The notes under the pieces are model-generated. The model was not told the origin of the DNA and ran no database searches. It saw only the letters and a list, made by a program, of their open reading frames with translations. From contig JAAZAL010000039.1 in assembly GCA_012514355.1 (NCBI GenBank), positions 1 through 5,936 on the forward strand: a stretch of DNA of 5,936 nt. Direction: 5' to 3'. The position numbers were made by a program, and so were the translations under genes. The first letter of the stretch is position 1; the number at the start of each line of letters is the position of its first letter. This stretch comes from Candidatus Dojkabacteria bacterium. GTDB lineage: Bacteria; Patescibacteriota; Dojkabacteria; SC72. This document shows positions 1 to 5,936 of the stretch, piece by piece.

Positions 1-1734
1 AGTGAGGGTTTACATCAAGCTATTGAAGCTAAGGAGGGTGTAGAGGTTAAGAAGGAGTCTAAAACAATGGCTACCATTACACTTCAGAACTTCTTCAGAC
101 TTTATGCATATCTCTCTGGTATGACGGGTACTGCTTTAACAGAGGCTGAAGAGTTTGCATCCATATATAAGTTGGATACGATTGTTGTTCCTACAAACAA
201 GAAAGTGATTAGGGTAGATAACAATGATGTGGTGTACAGAAGTCAAGAAGGTAAGTTTAGGGCAATTGTTGAGGAGGTTAAGGAGAGGCATGAGAAAGGG
301 CAACCTATTCTTGTTGGTGCTACATCTGTTGAGAAGTCTGAAATTTTGTCAGATATGTTGTCTAAGGAGGGTATTAAGCATAATGTTTTGAATGCTAAGC
401 AGCATGAGTTGGAAGCGAAGATTGTTGCAGAGGCTGGTCAGCTTGGTGCTGTTACCATTGCTACTAATATGGCTGGTAGAGGTACAGATATTGCTTTGGG
501 TGAAGGAGTAAAGGAGGTTGGTGGTTTGTATGTCATTGGTTCAGAGAGGCATGAGTCTAGAAGAATTGATAATCAGTTGAGAGGTAGGTCTGGAAGGCAG
601 GGGGATCCGGGAGAGTCTAAGTTCTTTGTTTCTTTTGAGGATGATTTGATGAGGATATTTGGTGGAGACAGGATGAATGTAATTATGAGTCAGGTTGGTA
701 TGGAGGACGATATGCCGATATCTGTTGGTATTCTTGGGAAGACAATTGAGAATGCGCAGAAGAAGGTTGAAGCAAGTAACTATGATATTAGGAAGAGGTT
801 GGTTGAGTATGACGATGTTTTGAATCAGCAGAGAGAGATTATCTACACTCTAAGGAGAAAGATTTTGGAAGCAGAGGGAGATACAACCAAGAAGTTGTTA
901 GAGAGTGATTTGAAAGGGGATGTAAAGTTAGTAAAAGAGATAGATGTTGATGGTTTGCAGGATTTACTAGATCAGTTCTCTTTGGCTAGAGAGGAGAGTT
1001 GGAAGATGGATTCTTTAGATTCTTTGAATTATCCTTTCTCTGGTTTGGATAAATGGATATTGAAGAAGTTGTTGGAGTATGTTGATTTTCTAGTTGCTTC
1101 AGAGATGCAGGATGATATGAAGATTGATAATATTGAGGAGAGGAAGATGTATTCTCAGATTGTTAATCTGCTAACAGAGCCTTTGCTAGAGGTTGGGTGT
1201 AGGGAATTGGGTTATGATGATACAGTAGAGTTTTTTAGGGATATATATGGTAAGACTCAGGTAGAGGGTGTTGCTTTGTTAAAAAGAGTGATTCTAATGT
1301 GTTATGTTATTCATGTTTATGCTATTGGTTTAGAGGCTATGCATACATTACTTAAGTATTTGATTTTGGAGTCGTTTGATAAATTCTGGATGGAGCATTT
1401 GGATACGATGACTGATTTGAGAGAGGGTATTTCTCTTAGGAATCTTGCTCAGAGGGATCCTTTGGTTGAGTACAAGAATGAGGGCTTTGAGATGTTTGAT
1501 AGTATGTTGAAAAAGATAGATGAGTTTGTACTTACTAGGTTGTTTAAGGTTAGATTAGTAAAGAGGGAGGAGCAGGCAGCTATGGAGACGAAGAAAGAGG
1601 AAGATAGTAGGCCTGGTAAGGTTGGAAAGCAGAAGACTGTTAAAAGAAGTAGTAACAAAGTAGGTAGGAATGATCCATGTCCTTGTGGTAGTGGTAAGAA
1701 GTACAAGAAGTGTTGTTATCCTAAGTATGGATAG
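1..1734 (+). CDS. secA: Protein translocase ATPase SecA (5'-truncated by the window edge)
   Basis: SecA is the cytoplasmic ATPase that pushes unfolded preproteins through the SecYEG channel. The frame is open from base 1 and aligns to SecA from about E. coli residue 345 onward (numbering from memory), so the ATG at 67 is an internal Met and the DEAD motor and most of the crosslinking domain lie upstream. In window residue numbers: SGMTGT at 39-44, the NBD2 motif NMAGRGTDI at 156-164, the arginine-finger motif [15 protein letters not shown] at 187-201, the scaffold-helix signature around [13 protein letters not shown] at 260-272, and the conserved [12 protein letters not shown] block from about 459. 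The C-terminus is a basic linker followed by a SEC-C zinc motif, CPC at 560-562 and CC at 571-572, which in SecA binds zinc and SecB or ribosomes. The stretch from about 290 to 458 is poorly conserved and about 65 residues longer than in E. coli. Codon use is G-rich (AAG, TTG), unlike the downstream genes. It ends in TAG. Confidence 0.97.
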   Translation, partial: SEGLHQAIEAKEGVEVKKESKTMATITLQNFFRLYAYLSGMTGTALTEAEEFASIYKLDTIVVPTNKKVIRVDNNDVVYRSQEGKFRAIVEEVKERHEKGQPILVGATSVEKSEILSDMLSKEGIKHNVLNAKQHELEAKIVAEAGQLGAVTIATNMAGRGTDIALGEGVKEVGGLYVIGSERHESRRIDNQLRGRSGRQGDPGESKFFVSFEDDLMRIFGGDRMNVIMSQVGMEDDMPISVGILGKTIENAQKKVEASNYDIRKRLVEYDDVLNQQREIIYTLRRKILEAEGDTTKKLLESDLKGDVKLVKEIDVDGLQDLLDQFSLAREESWKMDSLDSLNYPFSGLDKWILKKLLEYVDFLVASEMQDDMKIDNIEERKMYSQIVNLLTEPLLEVGCRELGYDDTVEFFRDIYGKTQVEGVALLKRVILMCYVIHVYAIGLEAMHTLLKYLILESFDKFWMEHLDTMTDLREGISLRNLAQRDPLVEYKNEGFEMFDSMLKKIDEFVLTRLFKVRLVKREEQAAMETKKEEDSRPGKVGKQKTVKRSSNKVGRNDPCPCGSGKKYKKCCYPKYG

Positions 1735-1777
1735 AGTTTTGTAATCCCAGAATTATGTTGATAAATATAGGATATAT

Positions 1778-1797
1778 TATAGGTTCATTGACCTATA
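1778..1797 (+). other. Small inverted repeat downstream of secA
   Basis: A perfect 7-bp inverted repeat (TATAGGT and ACCTATA) flanks a 6-base loop. An alternative partner for the right arm, ATATAGG at 1765-1771, could form a competing stem. No T-run follows, so it is a poor intrinsic terminator. The right arm overlaps the candidate -35 box of the next gene, which would also fit an operator or an RNA-stabilising 3' end for secA. In such AT-rich DNA a 7-bp stem may be chance. Confidence 0.3.
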
Positions 1798-1814
1798 TCT
1801 CTAAAGTGTAATAT
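1788..1814 (+). promoter_or_regulatory. Candidate sigma-70-type promoter for the zinc-ribbon gene
   Basis: TTGACC at 1788-1793 resembles a -35 box and TAATAT at 1809-1814 a -10 box, but the spacer is only 15 bases. A second possible -10, TACAAT at 1822-1827, has no good -35 and would start transcription about 8 bases before the ATG, giving a nearly leaderless mRNA. Both are plausible in AT-rich DNA and neither is strong. The case for a promoter here rests partly on the 107-base gap after secA. Confidence 0.35.
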
Positions 1815-1841
1815 TCTTTAATACAATATCTTAATACTAAT

Positions 1842-2333
1842 ATGGCTAAACCAGAAGAAACAAAAAAAGTAATTCCTCAAAGACAAAGTGTTCATGTTGT
1901 GTTCTTTTCATGCGAGAATTGTGGGGAAGAGGTTGAATATATACAATTCTGTCCTGATTGTGGTAAACCAATGAGAGTAATAGATGTTGTTGAAAAGTTC
2001 GGAGAAGAAGCAGAAGAATTGATTAAAAAGATAGAGGATAGGTTAGCAAAGAGTACTCCTCAAACAGAAGAGAAAGAGTTTACTCAAATAGTTGATGAAA
2101 TAGAGCCAGAGGTAATTACTCTTGATGATACAGTTCCAACAGAAGAGGTAGTAGAAGATGGAGTTGATTCTTTAGATGATATTTTTCCTGATGATGATTC
2201 AGATGTAGAGGGTAAGGGTGTTAAAACAGATGAAGAGCTTTCTGATTTAGATGATATTGTTGCTGAGTTAGATAAGGAAGATGATGATTTTTCCATGGAT
2301 GACTTTGGTGATGATGGTCTTCCAGAACTTTAA
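1842..2333 (+). CDS. Hypothetical zinc-ribbon protein with acidic C-terminal tail
   Basis: This 163-residue protein has no family name I recognise. Residues 24-40 form a zinc ribbon with two CxxC knuckles (C24/C27 and C37/C40), of the kind found in many small nucleic-acid- or protein-binding modules. A short, probably helical charged stretch follows at about 48-70. The last 93 residues hold 38 Asp/Glu and only 4 Lys, and should be largely disordered. This tail repeats short LDD-type motifs (SLDDI near 110, DLDDI near 135, SMDDF near 151). There is no signal peptide or membrane segment, so it is probably cytoplasmic. The ATG has no Shine-Dalgarno sequence in front; it is preferred because the frame opens here and the zinc ribbon follows at once. 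The gene is probably monocistronic, with a candidate promoter before it and a terminator at its stop codon. A transcription- or ribosome-associated role, or nucleic-acid mimicry by the tail, is conceivable but unproven. Confidence 0.85.
   Translation: MAKPEETKKVIPQRQSVHVVFFSCENCGEEVEYIQFCPDCGKPMRVIDVVEKFGEEAEELIKKIEDRLAKSTPQTEEKEFTQIVDEIEPEVITLDDTVPTEEVVEDGVDSLDDIFPDDDSDVEGKGVKTDEELSDLDDIVAELDKEDDDFSMDDFGDDGLPEL
2171..2258 (+). repeat. Pair of identical 13-mers encoding LDDI motifs
   Basis: TTTAGATGATATT occurs at 2171-2183 and again at 2246-2258, exactly 75 bases (25 codons) apart and in the same reading frame. It encodes the repeated LDDI of the acidic tail. This may reflect an old internal duplication, or just repeated use of the same codons for a favoured motif. 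Confidence 0.5.
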
Positions 2334-2352
2334 TACTCATTAAAGTTTTTTT
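2324..2352 (+). terminator. Intrinsic terminator overlapping the zinc-ribbon stop codon
   Basis: AACTTTAA at 2326-2333 pairs perfectly with TTAAAGTT at 2340-2347 across a 6-base loop. The stem extends by one G-U and one A-U pair to 2324 and 2349. A run of seven T at 2346-2352 follows and partly joins the stem. The TAA stop (2331-2333) lies inside the left arm. The stem is nearly all A-U, so it is weaker than a textbook terminator, but its position and T-run fit well. It would separate the zinc-ribbon transcript from the glycosyltransferase operon. Confidence 0.7.
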
Positions 2353-2358
2353 GTATAC

Positions 2359-2387
2359 TTAAAGTAATTGTGAATGTAGGATATAAT
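2359..2387 (+). promoter_or_regulatory. Promoter of the glycosyltransferase-recO-surface protein operon
   Basis: A perfect TATAAT sits at 2382-2387. A weak -35 (TTAAAG, 2359-2364) lies 17 bases upstream of it. Transcription would start near 2394, leaving a leader of about 24 bases before the ATG at 2418. The location directly after a terminator supports the call; the -35 box is poor, matching 3 of 6 consensus bases. Confidence 0.5.
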
Positions 2388-2417
2388 GGAGATACCATAT
2401 ATTCTTTTTAACTATTA

Positions 2418-3584
2418 ATGCAACAAAAAAAGAAATACAATATTGCAGTAGTATATGACCCTTTGTACAAAAGGGGAGGAGCAGAAGTTCATCTTAGATA
2501 TATATTAGATACATTTCAAAAGAAAACTCTTTTTACAGCTTACTGTGATAGAGAGTTTGTAAAAAGAGAGTTCCCTGATATTGAGATCAAAACTTCCTTT
2601 ATGCAATATCTACCATGGAAGTTTAAGTTAAAAAACTTCTACAATTTGTTTTTACCATTAGCATACAGATCTTTAAGATTTAAAGGATTTGATGGAATAC
2701 TCTCACTTTCAATATCTTTTGCTAAATTTGCTAAAGGAAATATCCCTCATATTAATATATGTATGTCTCCTCCTAAATTCCTTTGGATGAAAGAGGGAAG
2801 AAGTATTAAGGGCAAAGAGCAGTTAAAGGGGATAGATAAGTTACTTTTTGGTATTTACTCCTTCTTTATGAACACCTTTGTTGAGGATATATGGAGAAAA
2901 TGGGATAGAAATGCTGCAAGGAAATTAGATAGGATTGTAGCAATATCTAATGTTGTTAAGGATAGGATTAAGAAATATTACGATTTAGATGCTGATGTAA
3001 TATATACGCCTGTAGATGTAACTGGTATTTCTAAAGCTAGTAAGGGTTTTAACAAAGAGAATTGGTATCTGTACTTAGGTAGAGTAGAAACTTACAAGGG
3101 TGTTGAGTTAGCGATTAGAGCTTGTTTAGATGCAAAGGTTCCTCTAAAGGTAGGAGGTATTGGAAATGATTTAGAGAGAATGAAAAATCTAGTTAAGGAG
3201 TTAAATGCTAAGGGTTTGGTAAAATTTCTGGGTTACTACTCTGATGAAGAAAAGCCCGTTCTTTTAGCTAAGGCTAAAGCTTTACTTTTTCCTGTTAAGG
3301 GTGAGGATTTTGGTATAGTTCCAGTTGAAGCCAATGCTGCAGGAACTGCAGTTATTGCATATAGAGATGGAGGTGTAGTTGAAACAGTATCTGATGTTAA
3401 TCCTAAAACAGGGAAATTCTTTGATGAATATGACTTTAAATCTCTTTCTAAAATACTTAAAAAGTTTGATGAGAAGGAGTATAAAGCAGATAACTGTAGA
3501 AAGCAGGCAGCTGAATTTGCTTCAGAGATATTCCAATACAAGCTAAAAACATATGTGCAAGATATATTGGCAGGAAGTAAGTAA
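2418..3584 (+). CDS. Family 4 glycosyltransferase, WbaZ-like
   Basis: This 388-residue GT-B enzyme probably transfers a sugar from a nucleotide donor to a cell-surface glycan or lipid-linked precursor in the cytoplasm. The N-terminal Rossmann domain carries the GGAE motif at 20-23. The run through SFMQYLPW, the block around SPPKFLWM, the WDRNAARKLDR helix and the VIYTPVD linker match the WbaZ-like mannosyltransferase subgroup as I remember it. The C-terminal domain has the donor-site LGRVETYKG at 220-228 and the EX7E motif, E296 to E304, within EDFGIVPVE. There is no signal peptide or clear membrane helix, and the length is normal for the family. GDP-mannose as donor is suggested by family only. 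The ATG has no Shine-Dalgarno sequence; it is chosen because the fold's first beta strand begins at residue 8. It is the first gene of an apparent three-gene operon, and its stop codon overlaps the recO start. Confidence 0.93.
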   Translation: MQQKKKYNIAVVYDPLYKRGGAEVHLRYILDTFQKKTLFTAYCDREFVKREFPDIEIKTSFMQYLPWKFKLKNFYNLFLPLAYRSLRFKGFDGILSLSISFAKFAKGNIPHINICMSPPKFLWMKEGRSIKGKEQLKGIDKLLFGIYSFFMNTFVEDIWRKWDRNAARKLDRIVAISNVVKDRIKKYYDLDADVIYTPVDVTGISKASKGFNKENWYLYLGRVETYKGVELAIRACLDAKVPLKVGGIGNDLERMKNLVKELNAKGLVKFLGYYSDEEKPVLLAKAKALLFPVKGEDFGIVPVEANAAGTAVIAYRDGGVVETVSDVNPKTGKFFDEYDFKSLSKILKKFDEKEYKADNCRKQAAEFASEIFQYKLKTYVQDILAGSK

Positions 3585-3586
3585 TG
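3572..3586 (+). promoter_or_regulatory. Ribosome binding site and TAATG stop-start overlap for recO
   Basis: AGGA at 3572-3575 lies 8 bases before the ATG at 3584. The last A of the glycosyltransferase TAA is the first base of the recO ATG. This arrangement fixes the recO start and suggests translational coupling. Confidence 0.8.
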
Positions 3587-4201
3587 GCTAGAGACACTGT
3601 TATTGTTCTAAAATCTATTAATTACTCCGAAGCGGATAGGGTACTTACTGTATTTGGTAAATATACAGGTAAATTTACTCTTTTTGCTAAAGGTATTAGA
3701 AAAATTAATAGCAAAAACAGGGGTAATATTCAGACTTTAAATGTGTGTGATATATCCTTCTATGAAGGTAAGGGTTTACCCTTGCTCACAGAATCTCAAT
3801 TAATATACTCTCCAGATACAGACATACTCAAAAACAGGATAGAGGATATTAAAAGGGTTTTAGATATCTTAGGAAAGATTTTACAAGAGAACGATCCTAA
3901 CCAAAAAGTTTTTAATATGCTTGAGAGTTTATGTAAGAAGAACTTTGACATTGAGAGTGTTAATAGGTTTAGATTAATCTTTTTAAAAGAGATGGGATAT
4001 TTAGGAGATTTCTCACTGTGTAGTGTATGTGAGAGTAAGAGTGACCTAGAATATATTGACCTAATATCTTTTGCTCTTCTGTGTAAAAACTGCTACAGTA
4101 AAACAGGAAATGGTTATAGATTAGGTGATAATATATATATAGAAAAAAAGTTTACGCAGGCCTTGGATGTATATATTAAAAGGATAATTGAGGAGATATA
4201 A
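3584..4201 (+). CDS. recO: DNA repair protein RecO
   Basis: RecO acts in the RecFOR recombination pathway: it binds single-stranded DNA and SSB, anneals strands, and with RecR loads RecA onto gaps. The N-terminal OB fold (about 1-80) shows the family pattern: an early VLKSINYSEADRVLTVF block at 8-24, then GKFTLFAKGIRK at 29-40. The helical C-terminal region carries a four-cysteine zinc site, C146/C149 and C167/C170, spaced CxxC-17-CxxC. At 205 residues it is somewhat shorter than the roughly 240 usual for the family, mostly at the C-terminal end, but the last helix seems present, so I see no sign of a broken gene. It is coupled to the upstream glycosyltransferase by a 1-base overlap and followed 2 bases later by a surface-protein gene, so it is probably co-transcribed with envelope functions. 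A run of seven A occurs near its 3' end (4143-4149). Confidence 0.92.
   Translation: MARDTVIVLKSINYSEADRVLTVFGKYTGKFTLFAKGIRKINSKNRGNIQTLNVCDISFYEGKGLPLLTESQLIYSPDTDILKNRIEDIKRVLDILGKILQENDPNQKVFNMLESLCKKNFDIESVNRFRLIFLKEMGYLGDFSLCSVCESKSDLEYIDLISFALLCKNCYSKTGNGYRLGDNIYIEKKFTQALDVYIKRIIEEI
4191..4195 (+). promoter_or_regulatory. Ribosome binding site of the surface-protein gene
   Basis: AGGAG sits 8 bases before the ATG at 4204, inside the last codons of recO. It is the best Shine-Dalgarno match in the window and decides the start of the following gene. Confidence 0.8.
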
Positions 4202-4203
4202 AA

Positions 4204-5936
4204 ATGAGATTAAAAACTGCCTTTATTACAATTTTGTATATTCTTTTCCTTGGAACTATATTTTTTTTCCCTTTAAATACTGCTTACTCTCAACAGTGGA
4301 GTGATTCTGTAATAGTAACTGGCCAAGTTAAAGTTGATATATATTCTACTGTAGAGCTTTCTCCAGTTACCGTGGAGATTAGACAACCTAGTACTGTAAC
4401 TGTAAGGATTTTAACTCCTACGGGTATAGGTATTGCAGGAAGAAGTGTAGTAATAGTTGCTCCTGGATTAATAATTACTCAGCCAACAGGGGTTACAGAT
4501 TCTCAGGGTAGAGTGACTGCTACGGTATATTCTACCTCTGCAGGTACATATACAGTTTCCGCCAAGGATATTACATATGGGTATGATATTGTTATTCAAA
4601 ACAGTAAAACATTGTATGTTGTTCCTGTTAATGCGCCTACTTTTTCTCCAGAGCCTTACTATACTAAGGGTACAACAAATACTGTAATTTGGAGTTCTTT
4701 TGGTAATGGGTATGACTATTATGTTGAAGTAAGTGAGGATCCTAATTTTAATACAGTAATGGATAACTCTGGTTGGATAGATAGTAACTCATACGAAGCA
4801 GAAAATCTTGAGAATGGAAAGATGTATTTTTATAGAGTTAAAACCAGAAATCCATATGGAGGAGAGAGTGGTTGGTCTCCATCTGTATTTTCTGTCCAAG
4901 ATAGTGAGCCTCCTGAGATTAAGGTCATTACTATTGGTGATGTTGGAGATAACAATACGGTTGTATGGGATTCCAAAGATAGTGTAGAGATGATATTTAC
5001 TGTTACAGATAACCTCCAATTAGAGAGTGCTGTGTTTCTTTGTGTTAATTCAAAAGATGAAACATATCAGTGTACTACTGACTATAGAATGGAGGGGGAT
5101 AATTTAATTGTATCAATACCTTTAAACCAGTTAGAAAGAATCTCTGGTGCATATCTTAGAGGTAGTTATGAATTCTGTGTAGAAGCTACTGATAGTGCAG
5201 GAAATATTAAAAGGGTCTGCAATATTGTTTTAACTATTCCTTCTGGATTACCCCCAGAGGAGGAAGAAAAGGAGCCAACTATTGTTGAAATTATTCAACA
5301 GGGAGTAATAGATATTGGAGCAAATATTGATAAATTAGTAGGCAACTATGACCCTAATAACTTAGAGGCACTTACTACTTCTACAAGTATTATTACTGTT
5401 GCTACTGCATTTATTCTTACTTTTGGTAGTTTGATTAATCTTCCTTTGGTACTGTTCCAACTATTCCTTAACTTACTTAGATGGTTAGGTTTTAGGACTG
5501 GTGCTAAGCCTTTGGGATATGTATATGATGCTTTAACAAAAGATCCAGTACCTCAAGCAATAGTTAGAATATATGATGAGAATGGTAAGATGGTTTGGTC
5601 TGATGTAACAGATGGTAGGGGATACTTTTCTGCGAAACTTAAGGAAGGGAAGTATAGGATAGAGGTTCGTGCTTCTGACTATACATATCCTTCTACTATT
5701 ATCTACGGTAAAGATGACTATCCTTTATCGAATGTATATCATGGGGAATTTTTTGAGATTAATCAGGAAAGTATTCCTAACTTCTCTATTCCTCTTGGTC
5801 CTAAAGAAGTTTCTACTTTCAGAGTATTAAGAGAGATAGTGTGGGGTAGATTCAAAGTTCTTTTTAGTATATTACATACTCTTTTGTTTATTGTTGGTCT
5901 TGTTCTTTCAATATATATGTATGTTAAAAGACCGTA
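4204..5936 (+). CDS. Secreted/membrane-anchored multidomain protein (Big_1, FN3, Ig-like, carboxypeptidase regulatory-like); 3' end outside the window
   Basis: The frame stays open for 577 codons to the right edge. Residues 1-29 look like a Sec signal peptide: Lys/Arg near the N-terminus, a hydrophobic core, and a likely cut after AYS before Q30. The next part resembles a Big_1 (invasin-type) Ig domain at about 60-122, with the typical TDSQGRVTATV turn at 98-108. A fibronectin type III-like domain follows at about 144-233, marked by the YFYRVKTRNPYGGESGWSP pattern. A third beta-sandwich at about 237-346 contains four cysteines (280, 290, 325, 339) and an EATDSAGN turn. An acidic, Pro-containing linker (350-358) leads to a long hydrophobic stretch at 396-430. 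A carboxypeptidase regulatory-like (CarboxypepD_reg) domain lies at about 435-497, with VTDGRGYFSAKL at 468-479. A second membrane helix is at about 552-573, followed by Lys/Arg. No enzymatic motif is visible; adhesion or an envelope scaffold role is an inference. It is the third gene of the operon. Confidence 0.85.
   Translation, partial: MRLKTAFITILYILFLGTIFFFPLNTAYSQQWSDSVIVTGQVKVDIYSTVELSPVTVEIRQPSTVTVRILTPTGIGIAGRSVVIVAPGLIITQPTGVTDSQGRVTATVYSTSAGTYTVSAKDITYGYDIVIQNSKTLYVVPVNAPTFSPEPYYTKGTTNTVIWSSFGNGYDYYVEVSEDPNFNTVMDNSGWIDSNSYEAENLENGKMYFYRVKTRNPYGGESGWSPSVFSVQDSEPPEIKVITIGDVGDNNTVVWDSKDSVEMIFTVTDNLQLESAVFLCVNSKDETYQCTTDYRMEGDNLIVSIPLNQLERISGAYLRGSYEFCVEATDSAGNIKRVCNIVLTIPSGLPPEEEEKEPTIVEIIQQGVIDIGANIDKLVGNYDPNNLEALTTSTSIITVATAFILTFGSLINLPLVLFQLFLNLLRWLGFRTGAKPLGYVYDALTKDPVPQAIVRIYDENGKMVWSDVTDGRGYFSAKLKEGKYRIEVRASDYTYPSTIIYGKDDYPLSNVYHGEFFEINQESIPNFSIPLGPKEVSTFRVLREIVWGRFKVLFSILHTLLFIVGLVLSIYMYVKRP

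Noticed and set aside
67..69. ATG at 67 as the start of secA
   Set aside because: The same frame is open back to base 1 and the upstream codons match conserved SecA sequence ([16 protein letters not shown]), so this is an internal Met.
1449..1706. Open frame on the - strand opposite the secA 3' end
   Set aside because: It is antisense to the conserved SecA C-terminal blocks and the SEC-C motif; its Leu/Ser-rich translation is a shadow of Lys/Glu-rich coding sequence.
2084..2296. Open frame on the - strand opposite the acidic tail
   Set aside because: Its Ser-rich translation is the mirror of GAT/GAA codons on the + strand, and it has no start signals.
3236..3541. Open frame on the - strand inside the glycosyltransferase gene
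   Set aside because: It lies opposite the conserved EX7E region and has no domain or start context of its own.
3584..4201. recO as a truncated pseudogene because of its 205-residue length
   Set aside because: The OB-fold block, both CxxC pairs and a terminal helix are all present in one frame with a good SD site and coupled start, so a compact intact RecO is more likely.
4789..5019. Open frame on the - strand inside the surface-protein gene
   Set aside because: It is short, antisense to a continuous + strand frame with recognisable domains, and has no supporting features.
1..5936. Alternative genetic code with TGA read as Gly or Trp, as in some candidate phyla
   Set aside because: No in-frame TGA was seen within the genes; Gly is encoded by GGN and Trp by TGG throughout.

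Overview
The window is a low-GC, gene-dense bacterial segment with every gene on the + strand. It holds the 3' two thirds of secA, a small zinc-ribbon protein with a very acidic tail, a WbaZ-like family 4 glycosyltransferase, recO, and the first 577 codons of a secreted or membrane-anchored multidomain protein that runs off the right edge. The genetic code looks standard: the complete genes end in TAG or TAA, and no in-frame TGA occurs inside them. Arginine is written almost only with AGA/AGG, with a single CGT noticed at 5668. The low GC, short intergenic gaps, lineage-specific small proteins and divergent SecA helical region suggest a Candidate Phyla Radiation/Patescibacteria-type genome (for example Dojkabacteria or Katanobacteria). 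That placement is an inference from general character, not from a marker gene comparison.

Layout. 1-1734: secA, entering at about E. coli residue 345 and ending with an intact SEC-C zinc motif. 1735-1841: a 107-base gap with a small hairpin and a candidate promoter. 1842-2333: zinc-ribbon/acidic-tail protein, closed by an intrinsic terminator whose stem includes the stop codon. 2334-2417: the rest of that terminator and a promoter with a perfect TATAAT. 2418-5936: a tight three-gene unit of glycosyltransferase, recO (1-base TAATG overlap) and the multidomain surface protein (2-base gap). No RNA genes, mobile elements, CRISPR arrays or insertion sequences were seen, and no gene-free stretch exceeds about 110 bases.

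The genes fall into two themes. Export and cell envelope: SecA would drive secretion of proteins such as the last gene's product, and the glycosyltransferase probably builds a surface glycan. DNA repair: RecO. The two genes that seem to start their own transcripts (1842 and 2418) have no Shine-Dalgarno sequence, while the two genes internal to the operon have clear ones. Nothing here amounts to a demonstrated new system. The points most worth a second look are the roughly 65-residue expansion of the SecA helical region, the orphan zinc-ribbon/acidic protein, and the topology of the Big_1/FN3/Ig/carboxypeptidase-regulatory-like membrane protein.
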